From Lunularia cruciata (lineage: Eukaryota > Streptophyta > Marchantiopsida > Lunulariales > Lunulariaceae): a stretch of 64,000 nt of DNA. A program made the translations under genes and the position numbers. Each line of letters starts with the position of its first letter. Within the stretch, counting starts at the first letter, position 1. Below, piece by piece: positions 46,301 to 56,178 of this stretch. Under the pieces are notes generated by a model. That model worked only from the letters and a program-made list of their open reading frames with translations, was not told the DNA's origin and did no database searches. The DNA is taken from assembly GCA_948567375.1 (NCBI GenBank), contig OX419759.1:1155303-1219302 (forward strand), given 5' to 3'.

Positions 46301-49300
46301 GAAAAATCCTAGCCAGTTAGGGCTCTCCAGTCTCCTTACTTCCGAGAAGATCACGGAAGGAACTAGAGTTACTCATAGAAATCATGACTTGCTTTCTTTC
46401 AAGTAGGAATCTATTCGTATAGGGATTCAGCTGTCTGTCCGTTTTCGGTGGCCAGTGATGAGTAGCTCTCAAAATAAAACTATGAAATTTTTTTTGCAAG
46501 TAAAGATAATTGAAGAATGAGGTCACTGCCAGTTTATTGTAGTCGTTGCTGCCAAACCGTCCGTTAGCACCCGGGAAAGTTCTAGATTTGTCGCTTTCCT
46601 GGACTCTAATGTCGTGACGTTTGGCAAAAGTCTAAACTTACCGATGTGTAGGAGGATGATGAGTGTAGATTGCTATTGATATATCGCTCGCCTGTATACA
46701 AATGTTTAATTCTAGTGTTGTTCATCTCGAAGTCCTTGGCGTTTAAACCATAACTTGACTATGAACTTGCTGGTTTGAATGCAAATCTTAAGTTTGATCG
46801 TATCGTTCGTATAGGGTATTTGTGCCGACTCTTGCTAAGGACATATGTATGAACTCCTATAATCGCTAACTTTCCTACCTAACTAGTCTCGTCTGCTTTC
46901 TCCTTTGTCCTCCAAATAACCTCCGGATGAAGCTGACAACTCTATCGAGGGCACACCAAACCGGGATGAAGGGCAGAAGATTATTCCCGAACCAACACCA
47001 GCACAACCCGTCGCAAAAGCTCCGTTAGAAGATCACTTTAAGGGAAAGCCGGACTCGGAGCTTAAAGGAGCAGCAAAAGCCGATGTCGCGTCGGCTTTAT
47101 TACAAGCTACTAGAGTCAATGGTATGTATATCTCGAAGTCAGATTGACAGATTCTTACAACTATGATTATGGTCCATAATTTGCCTTTTCCAGGTGGAGC
47201 CAAGTGTTCCCTGAACCTGTACCTCCTGGTTCTTATCTCTTGTTTGGTATTTGCCCCAAGAATTAACTTCCTTTGGAACCTGAAGCAGAACGAAACATGG
47301 ATGGAGTCTTGCTAGTTCCATTTTCCTCACATATCTGATTAAGGTTTGACTTATTGGTCGCATTTCCACATTCAGCAGACAGTTTATCTCTGGTACCGTC
47401 AACAAGCTCCGGGGAAGGGTCTTCTGAGGTTAATCGGTTCAAGTCAAAAGATGTGGACGACGAGTATGAAGTTGTCCAAGAGGAGTCTCGCGTTGTGGGT
47501 CATGTTGTGAAAGTCAGAAGAACTCTGATTATGAGCAACAACGAAATCTCATCTATTCAAGTTGACAAAGATGTGACTCATTTCCAGGCTCTATATGATG
47601 AGAATAACCAGTGTATTCAGTCCGAAGAGGTGAGGACAGCAGCAATGAAGCAACCGGATAAAACTGAAGCCAAGCGCACATCTGATAGAACTACACCTCG
47701 TTCATTTCCTGAGGGGGAAATAGTTGAGGAGCCAATAGAAGAGCCTGGAACTCGACCAACCCGTCCCGAGGAAGCAGTGACGACCAGAGTAGGGAAACAC
47801 GATAAACACTCTTGTTCTTGTCTCCCTTTTGGCCTTCCTAATCTCACCTGGAGTTGGGAGTCAAATGATCTACACCAAGGTGATTACCTTTCGTGTTCGC
47901 CAGTTTGCAATTCGTGTTTATGATTGTTGGACGTGCGGTTTTCACCATCTGTACCCACTAATTCACTACACATCGTATAGCTTACTCGAGTTTCTGTTCA
48001 AAACAAGAATTGCTCGGCAGTTGAGTTAGTTGTATGTCCCTTGCAGTTCTATCTGTTTGAAGACAATAAGATTTTTGTCTATACCAGATCTTTATGTGTT
48101 ATAAGATTAATGCTTCTCTTGATTCTGAAGGTAGAGTGACTGGATGAATGAACTGCTAAGTCCATAGGAACCTATGAATTAGATTTATGCAAATAAGCAC
48201 GAGACAGATCACAAGAAAGAAAAGATTATTCACTGGGGCTGGCTTTTCCTACAGATGGCCCAGTAGTCACAGAGTCTGCCGAAGGACTGCCTGTTAGTAA
48301 TGTACCGGGCGGGCATGGAGGCGCGGATCCTTTCCCGAAATCTTTACCTCAAAGAGATAGGACCGGCTGCATACCGAGAATGCCTTCCCTACGTTGGCAG
48401 CAACCATCTCCAGGTACGTTCAAATCTGGAATTTTGCTCGATTAAGTACTTTGGATGGGACGAATAGACTGGCATAGGAAATCGTCTATTTGATGCTCGT
48501 GTTACTAACGGTAGTTTTTCTTCTTGCTAGACGAAATATACAATTTTCTTCTCTCTTAGTGACGGATTTTGAATTCCATTACTCATATGTCTCCTAGATA
48601 CTTGTCTGTAGTGCATAGTTTTTGCTTTTCGTAAAACCAAACACATCTCTTCCGTCTCTTTTGAGGAATACTGCTCGCTGCAATTATCTGCTGCGCATTG
48701 TACCTGTATTCTGTAGTCATTCTGTTGTATTCGCAAGAAACTCTGACTAGACTATTTATGGCGCTTCCACTTACTACTACGCTGAATTTTCGTCACCAGG
48801 AGTGGACGTGTTACGCGAACCACTACTGCAGCAACATTATCACACCCAGCAGACGACAACCACTACAACTACGACACAGAGTACTGTCGTAACTGATTCC
48901 ATTGTTGACATACCGCAAGGTCAGAGGGTTGCAGGTTTGGATTATATAAGTGCTACTAACAGTGTAAGTACGAGCTCCGGGGAAGGAATGGAAGTTCTGA
49001 GGAGTATGGTGTACGGTGGTCTTGATTCTACCTTCATCAGTCTGGGACTAGTAGCTTCGGCCACTGGGGGTGACGCCAAAACTAGTACGTCCATACTACT
49101 ACTGTTTGTTGCAGATTTCTTATTGCGCTCGCAGAAAATCTTCTGGCTTTCCTTTAGCTATTCAAGGTTAGGACCACAATTGGCATTCATAGCACCGCAC
49201 CCTAAACATGATATCCTCATAAGCATTTCCTGTTCGCTGAATTATTGAAGGATCATCTACTTTGATGGAGGAGAATGTTCATAAGATCGCTTTGTTTTGC

Positions 49301-49966
49301 AGTAACGGTTGCAGCCATCGGTTTGTCCAACGTTGTGTTCGGACTAGTCACACTTCTCCATACTGTGAGTACTTCTTGCGTTACTCATTGTCTAGTCAAC
49401 TTGGGTTGAGATTCCAAATGTACCCACATATGAAACGGTCTCTGACATTTGACAGTAATGGCATTGGGTTACTGTCAAATATCAGAGGTACACCTAGACC
49501 GAGCACATGGATGTCAATTCTTGTGATTATTTCTACGAGTCCGACGAATATCTAGTTTGGCACTCAAGTTGGAGCACTAAACTATCGTTTCTCTTGATCA
49601 ATGCAGATAACATCTCTCTACACCAGGAACAAAGAAGAATTTAAGCAGACCGTTGGACCAAGTTATCGGCTGAACGGATTCATTGCAGCTTTTTCTTATG
49701 TCTTTTTTGGTGTGCTGGCTCCTCTCACCTATGCCCTCTCCTTCCGACATGCGACGAACAGGGACTACAAAATGGGTGCAACTTGTCTTGTTGCTCTTCT
49801 ATGTATAATTTTATTGGGGGCTGCTAAAGCCAGAGTAACATCGCGGAATGCTGTGAGACTTGTCTCTTCTCTGATCAGCACGGGTTTTGTAGCAGCTATC
49901 TCGTGTTACTGTGTAGGAGACTATGTTGCGTGGTTTCTTGAACAAATAGGATTTGATAGTGTATAG
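40391..49966 (+). CDS. Giant MEB-like/VIT-family membrane protein gene
   Basis: Thirteen exons join in one frame: 40391-41162, 41473-41640, 41981-43495, 43889-44011, 44326-44493, 44614-45723, 45988-46119, 46933-47121, 47376-47879, 48255-48413, 48800-49084, 49303-49364 and 49607-49966 (1848 residues). Eleven introns are at phase 1; the last is phase 0. Exon 1 is Ser/Lys-rich with SRFxxKKS-type repeats. Exon 2 has a CRNCDWIY..HRRDHKKHC finger. Exon 3 is acidic and ends with CPVCGSCITKRVILRKRKR, a motif I know from Arabidopsis MEB1/MEB2 and relatives. Exons 3-10 repeat a Cys-Leu-Pro/aromatic motif. Exons 11-13 form the membrane domain (LRSMVYGGLDS..SLGLVASATGG, VTVAAIGLSNVVFG, FGVLAPLTYAL, CLVALLCIILLGAAKA, WFLEQ). 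MEB proteins are ER-body membrane proteins of the VIT/CCC1 superfamily with reported iron/manganese transport; the same role here is inference. It is far longer than the family norm as I know it. Exon borders are untested. Confidence 0.85.
42238..42666 (+). repeat. Intragenic duplication of about 200 bp in exon 3
   Basis: Two in-frame direct copies (42238-42438 and 42445-42666) encode related units: GVVYEQEVEPEMGILEVNC then SSPDAVGDSKVEQIVDDDAE, and GVVYKQEVEPEMEILEVNC then SSPDAVGDSKVEQIVDNDAE. The second has a few added codons. High similarity at DNA level suggests a recent event. The units are acidic and probably disordered. Confidence 0.92.
49440..49487. repeat. 19-bp near-perfect inverted repeat in the last intron of the MEB-like gene
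   Basis: CTCTGACATTTGACAGTAA (49440-49458) faces TTACTGTCAAATATCAGAG (49469-49487) across a 10-nt loop, with one mismatch (pairable as G-U in RNA on one strand). It lies inside intron 12 (49365-49606). It could be a MITE-like palindrome, an intronic RNA hairpin or chance. Confidence 0.9.
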
Positions 49967-50880
49967 TCAACAAAATGTTCTAAATTAAATTAGGAAAGGC
50001 GTCATGTAGACTGTGCTCTCTTCTGAAGTAAAGCCCTGTGATTATAGATTCCACATTCGCTTCAATCTGTGATCGATTAATGATGCTTTATCCTGGCATT
50101 TACAGTAATGTACTTGAGATTGCAGGTCAAAAATTATGATGTTCCAAGTACTAGAATCTCAAGAGTGGCATGGCACCGAAGATGAAGTGCGTTTTCTTGT
50201 GTACGGCAGGGAGTGCACTGGATAAATGGGACTAAAATATGTCGAAGATCAAATTTCGCTTTGTAGTTAACTGAAATAGACCCCAAACCATTTGCGCGCA
50301 CGAGACATCAGAGACATCCCAGCTATCAGAGTGTACCTTCCAAGCTTACTGTAAAGTTCTGAAAGTACACATATTACAAAACATTTGGCGCGTGAACTTT
50401 CTAGCACTCAAAACGTTCAATTGAGACTGGACTGATTACGATCAACAGTCTGCTACCTTTATCTTGCTTGTGTGTTCTGCGTTCCTAACGTTCTTTGAAC
50501 TGTTTGTCTAATCTATTTTTTCTGGAGGGCAGTTATCGAACTATGGTTGTCACTGGAGCAATGGATGGCCGATAACACTAGAATCTGGCGACTACAAATT
50601 TACTTGCTGTCCTTTCCCATTAGTTCTAACAGTCTACATTCAGAAACAATCATTTCAGCTTGGATTGTGCGCAATCGAGAGTCCCAATCTCGCGAACGAG
50701 GATTGGCGTACCAAGGATTGCGTACAAGCTATGCACAAAAGATCTAATTGCGTCACGTATCATTCGGCATTCATCGGACGTCAAGTTATCGTAAACGATG
50801 TAACATCACGAACCTCGTAACTAGAAATCAATCTCCATAGGCAATCATCTTCGGAACATGTACGTTTACATTGTTATCGA
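49967..50880. other. 3' flank of the MEB-like gene, no further gene seen
   Basis: Nothing coding is recognisable. There is no continuation of the receptor-kinase fragment that begins at about 50890 on the - strand, so that locus lacks its downstream exons. Confidence 0.45.
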
Positions 50881-50889
50881 TCCCAGTGT

Positions 50890-51960
50890 TCGAGTTTATG
50901 AATGCTGGTACTAGCGCCGCGGTCGATGCTGATTAACCCTCTTAAGCATATTTAGTCCTTTATGAACTTTATTCAGTACCCGTCAAACGGAGTTCTTCTT
51001 AGCTGCGATTTGTATCTTAGTTCTCTGTATCTAGACTCCTGATACTTGATTAGTTTCGTGTAAGCCTCATTCCTGAGATAATTCTCGGGTCTTACTCTCG
51101 TTCCCTCTTGCATCGATTACGGTGTATTGAACAGATGATGTAACTTTGTTCTTGCAAACCGGCTAAATGGTAATCTGATTATCTCGTTGTGAGGCGGCAG
51201 AGTACAGCAACGACGCCAGTATCGAGAGGCGAATGCCACAGCTCTTCGTAAGGAGAACCATGACTCAACTATCATACCCCGAACATATGCACGAACTTCC
51301 AGACCACATCTGATCGCATCAAGCACCTGGTCGAATTCTCCTGAAATTAGTACATTGTAGTGCTATGGAGGCACATAGGGTAGTTATAGTTGTAATCACA
51401 GCACTTTAAACTTGCGCTCGTCCATCTTCTGCTCTTATGCGCTTCGTTTTCTCCCCAGTTGATAAAACAAACCAGAGACTCTTATGTATGCAGGGTTCAC
51501 GTGCTATGTAACGGAGAGGATGTCTTTCCTGTTCCAAACCAAGGGCCGGACACAGGATCGGCAGCGAGTACGGCACAGCTCCAGTGATGAGGGCTAGGTC
51601 CGAGCGATGAAAATTTCAACATGTACTAAACGTATCATGACAATCAACATTGATGACAACGACGACATATTAAAGCTTTTAAACTTGAACCTGTTACTTC
51701 AAGAATCTATTGTTGCACGTTCTCTGAGTGACGTTCATTACAAAGGTGCATATTCTTCGTTGGTGATATCGGCAATGCATCCATGTACATTATCTTATCT
51801 GAATGGATGAAGTCATATATTTATGAAAGGGAATAGTTCTGACTCGAATCCCATTCCAGAATCCGGTATCCCTACTTGATCCGCAACTGTTCACACGTCT
51901 TCGAGCACGCACGCAGTTGGAACGGGAAATCCACACAACACTCTAATCCTATATTTCTTT
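50890..51960 (-). pseudogene. 5' fragment of a second malectin-type receptor kinase gene
   Basis: It aligns with the 5' part of the receptor-kinase pseudogene (about 60390-61450) in the same orientation. An ATG at 51259-51261 opens a signal-peptide-like start MVLLTKSCGIRLSILASLL..; the splice donor expected after it reads AT instead of GT. The malectin start near 50890-50940 reads ISIDRGAST, with Arg where the paralogue has Cys. No later exons follow. This is a promoter plus first-exon remnant of a tandem duplicate. Confidence 0.7.
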
Positions 51961-52198
51961 TGAAAACGATCGGGATCCCATAGGTTATATAAAGATTGGG
52001 AATTCGTAACCTCTTTCTTCCACACTTACATGCAGTTTACTGAGTCTCTCTCGCTGCATTCAGAAAATAGTTTTGCAGATCGCAGATTGCACCTTCGGGA
52101 CTGTGTATTTCCCACCAAATCAATTTGATTATCTAGCATCAAGGACGCCCACAACTTAGCTTTTCCGATACGTCAGAGAGATACGTACTTCATACTAT

Positions 52199-52296
52199 GG
52201 GGCTTGACCCCATGTTACTTTTTTGGTCTCTCCCTTGTACGGCTTGATGGGTCTTCTCCTCCTTCATTTTTCCTACGCGGTCGCCTTTTACCTTTT
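52199..52296 (+). mobile_element. 98-bp tail copy of the non-LTR family with 11-bp target duplication
   Basis: The insert begins GGGGCTTGACCCCATG and ends CTACGCGGTCGCCTTTTACC plus a few T. It is flanked by CTTCATACTAT at 52188-52198 and 52297-52307. It is the + orientation of the tail found 270 bp away at the 3' end of the 3.1-kb element. Confidence 0.85.
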
Positions 52297-52324
52297 CTTC
52301 ATACTATACGACAACACGAACGTC

Positions 52325-52540
52325 AGAGTGAAAACTGAACATTGTCCAATGGACTGAGCATGCGCATGACCATGAGCTGGTATCAGATGGGAACGTTATC
52401 GTTTACACGCGCAACTATTATATGTCAGAATAAGAGTGAAAACTGAACATTGTCCAATGGACTGAGCATGCGCATGACCATGAGCTGGTATCAGATGGGA
52501 ACGTTATCGTTTACACGCGCAACTATTATATGTCAGAATA
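52325..52540. repeat. Perfect 108-bp tandem duplication
   Basis: Two adjacent units (52325-52432 and 52433-52540) are identical by eye, from AGAGTGAAAACTGAAC to TATGTCAGAATA. They lie between a tail insertion and the 3' end of the full element. Identity suggests a very recent event or an assembly duplication. Confidence 0.93.
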
Positions 52541-52569
52541 ATATGAGCAAACAGTGTAGTATAAGTGAA

Positions 52570-52690
52570 GTAGGCGACCGCGCAGGAAAAACGAAGGACG
52601 GGAAGATCCATCAAGCCTTACAAGGGAGAGACCAAAAACGGTAACATGGGGCTAAGCCCAATAGAGTCTATATGAGAAATTTGCACGACC
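52570..52690 (-). repeat. 3' tail of the non-LTR element with GGGGCTTAGCCCC-type hairpin
   Basis: In element sense the tail runs TTTCTCATATAGACTC, TTGGGCTTAGCCCC, TGTTACCGTTTTTGGTC, CTTGTAAGGCTTGATGG and TGCGCGGTCGCC. Related copies occur at 4230, 18820, 28301, 32630, 33455, 36506 and 52199 in both orientations. Confidence 0.85.
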
Positions 52691-55600
52691 GCCCCTAAGA
52701 TATCCAAGCTATGCAAATCATAGGGTCTGCACGCAATGCAATTGGAGCAACCGAAGAAACATCACCTAATGTGATTGCTCTCCTATGGATTGCACCAGCC
52801 ACTACACTCTGTAGAGCAATGGACATATGCTGTCTAAAATATACTATAAAGTATGAAAGTGAAATTGGTACCCCTTACGTCTAACATGATAAACTCTCGT
52901 GCACTCCTTGACAAATGTGTCAAATATTGTGTCCATCGCTCCATTTAACTCCAAGGCTAGAGGAACAAAGAGGTGACCTCGTTGCATGCCCCTATACTTG
53001 GAGACCTTGCAACCTACTGCTACCCTCGCCGCCCATCCAGGGGGATGGGTAATCACTCCCTCTGAAATTGTACCCTCGTGTAGGGTCCGTAACCACAACA
53101 TTTGCTACTATCACCTGATCATCTCGGACCAAATATAAGTCTGCCTTGACACATGTCGACTGCAAAGCATACGAACACTCCTCCAAGCCAAGTATCCACT
53201 CTCTCATGCCATAGCAAACACTATGTCCCTAATGGTATCATGGGTAGCTATCCTCTGTCCTCCAAAAGGACACTGTGTCATGTGGACCGCTGCAACATCT
53301 AGTGTAGAACCACACTCACAAGTGAGTAGTGAAGATGCAGATGGGTGGACCAAATCTAGGCAAAACCTCATCGCTGTAGAGAAAGTAGCTAGTGCAAGTC
53401 GGAATGCCCTAATGCACGGTCGAGCTAGGATCCAAGAGCCTGCACCCTTGCCGGAGCAAGAGCAAAGACGTGCTCTAGTAGCTTGAGGAATGGACGAGTC
53501 GACTAAGAGAGAATGTAGCATATGTTCACACTGTCGTTCCATCAAGGAAGATTGTAAACCTCTAGTCCAATCTGACAATAGTGAAGAAATAGGTGGAAAA
53601 TCCTCTCGTGCTTGGAGCTAGACTATCTTTCGTCTGTCGCAATAACACCTTGAGAGAAAAAGATCCTCCTTCCACCTTTATCACATATGTCTCCAAAACT
53701 AGCCTATTAGCAACCACAAAATGAGAGGAGAGTAGGGGTGTCGAGAGAGCACAACTACCCAAAAATGCTATAGGTGCCATCTCCTCCGTAGATAGCAAGC
53801 CAACCCCACCACATGAGATCAGCAGAGCTGTCTATCTACATGCCAAATCCCTTGTCACACACTCAAAAGTCCCTGGTCCAATAAGATCACCAAAGACTCC
53901 CTTAATCCTCCTACAAATGCTCTCAAACGTGAAAGGAAGGACGATGAGGAAGGAATTGTGTGGATGAGGTAGGATAGTCGACGAGCAATACTGGAGGAGA
54001 GTATACCAAATGCCACATGCAAATCTCCTAGTAATGGAAGGTCATCCACATGGAGAATATCCTCTGCAAGGGCAACGTCTAAGAAGCGTGTGACAAAATC
54101 CTCTCATCCTACTGGCACTCCGAGAACACGAAGTCCATCTATGGATGTGATACACCCCTCTGGAAGCTCAAGGTGGGGAGGGATACCTAAAGGGGACCAT
54201 GCCCTACACTTTGACACCTTGACTCTCGAGCCTACTAGATGTAGCTCGATAGTCAAGTAGTCAAAGGCCTGCCTAATCTGATCTACAGGGCGTACGATGT
54301 GTGTATCATCTGCCAAGGAGAGAACTACACAACCTGGCATGGCCAAAGTAGTAGATAAAAGAGCTCTAAAGTGAGCCATGGAAAATAAGGGCCCCCCTAA
54401 AGGATCTCCCTGATGTGTACCAACAATTGACTCCAAGACGGTGACTCCTTCTTGTGAACCACCATGCTTGTAGTAAAGGGAAGCAGGAGAGCCATAGAAA
54501 GACCGCACAAAAGGAATGAGACTCACCCAGGATCCACCAGCCTCCCAAAGCTCTCTAAAGATGAATGCCCATGAGACGCTATTAAAATCATTCTCAACAT
54601 CCACTTGTAGGACGACCCACTCCGGATGGATATCTAGGAGTGCTCTAATGCCTAGAGATATAGTCTCATATCCTCCAGGTGTAGCTACTCCAAACTGATG
54701 TGGACTGAGGTATGTGGAAAGTGAGAACGATGCTTAAGGACAATGGTACAACTGACCAAACGCAAAAAGATCTCTCCAATAGCAATCGGTCTAATGCCCC
54801 TCATGTCCTTCTCCATCACAAGAAGTCGACTAGCACCTAACACACGACTAACACGCATAGGAATGTCTCCTCTCGCTATTGCTACGATCACCTGAAACAA
54901 CTCGGTAAAACCACTAGAAGGATCATTGGCCTAGAAGGAATCTCTAAGGTGCTCATAAACCATCCCAGACAAGCCTCCCGAGGAAAGGCGAGAGGCAGTG
55001 GACAATGCTTGTACAAATAGCGACCTATCAAGACATAAAGGTATCAAGATATAAAGGCTGCTCAAGCTGATAATCTAAGACCTCCAGTGGTAGTCCCTCT
55101 ACTGCTATAGGATGTAGTGAGCGTAGGGAAGAGATAGTCTCATCAGTAGAACTCACCATAGACAAAGGGTATAGCGTTCATGCCGCTCTACTAAACTCTC
55201 CCGCTTGACCCAATGTCTTACACCATCGTAATCAAGTGGACTTTGTGGTATCGTGTGGTGATGTTTATCTCCTAAATCGTGTAGCCCTAACAGACTCCTC
55301 CTGAAGGGCTGCACAATCCCGCTCGAAATCGACAAAATCTAGTAGCCACCTCTCTATGCCCCGCACATCCCCCTCTAGCATAACGAAGACACCATCGAGG
55401 GAGTAAGAGGAATAAGAACCATGCTAACTCGTCCAAGATATCACGTGCCAAACAATCAAATGGTAGGCGAAAAACATGTCTAGCCTCATCATGGAGTGTA
55501 GGGGATAGCCCATAGAATAGATGCGGATATGGAAAACTAGTTTCAAATAACACCAAAATGCAATCAGCTTTAGAAACTAACCACTTCCACCTCTGATCTG

Positions 55601-55710
55601 TATCCTTGGAACTGTAAACGAAGGGATAAAAGAAGCATGTGTAATAGTGTAGTCTCTCAACATCCTGCCTCGCTAGCTGCCCGAATGGACCATATGCGTG
55701 CTTGTATGTA
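52570..55710 (-). mobile_element. Non-LTR retrotransposon: RT, Cys/His finger, restriction-like nuclease (copy B)
   Basis: Longest copy of the family, about 3.1 kb. In element sense: an N-terminal part (LARQDVERLHYYTCFFYPF, then FETSFPYPHLFYGLSPT, about 55350-55700); RT from 54900 (VARGDIPMRVSRVLGASRL-like, IRPIAIGEIFLRL, DVENDFNSVSWAFIFREL, GTHQGDPLGGPLFS, catalytic SLADDTH near 54310, LRVLGVPVG); a finger CECG..HMTQCPFGGQRIATHD (about 53225-53330); a nuclease-like segment ADLYLVRDDQVIVANVVVTD (about 53080-53150) and YRGMQRGHLFVPLALELNG (about 52910-53000). It ends in the 3' tail with hairpin. The order RT, finger, nuclease resembles R2-type or related elements with restriction-like endonucleases. 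Frames are broken in several places, so this copy is dead. Confidence 0.85.
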
Positions 55711-56178
55711 AGTACTTCTTCATCTTAATAAAGATAGCCACATCCTTTCATTTACACCTTGCCTCGAACAAACCATTCGATAGTCGAACAAAACCAGTCT
55801 GCAAAGCTTTTCTCATTAGTTTATTAATTGGCGTATCTTCACGAGATTTAGAGATTCAAATAGCAGATGAAGGTTTTGAAACAGTTTCGAGGTCTGTTTC
55901 CATAGTCTTGTTTCCAAATCTAGAACGTTAACGGGACGTTCCTTAAGCTGGATGTCCCGAGTTTGAGATAATGTGGTCCCCAGACTTTGATCTAATTCAA
56001 ATTCTAAGAAATATTCCGGTTCGACGGAGTTCGTATCAAGTACCCAGAGCTGGAGGGTTGGATGGCGTCCACAAAGAATTCGAATACACATTCGCGCAGC
56101 TACACAATTCTCGTGAAGGTTTTGGTAAGGGATGGTTAAAGTGGATAATGTGCGATGCTGCCAAAACGTGAGCAAGTT
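55711..56178. other. Spacer between non-LTR element and receptor-kinase pseudogene
   Basis: Short frames on both strands lack recognisable motifs. This probably holds the receptor kinase's 3' flank. Confidence 0.4.
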
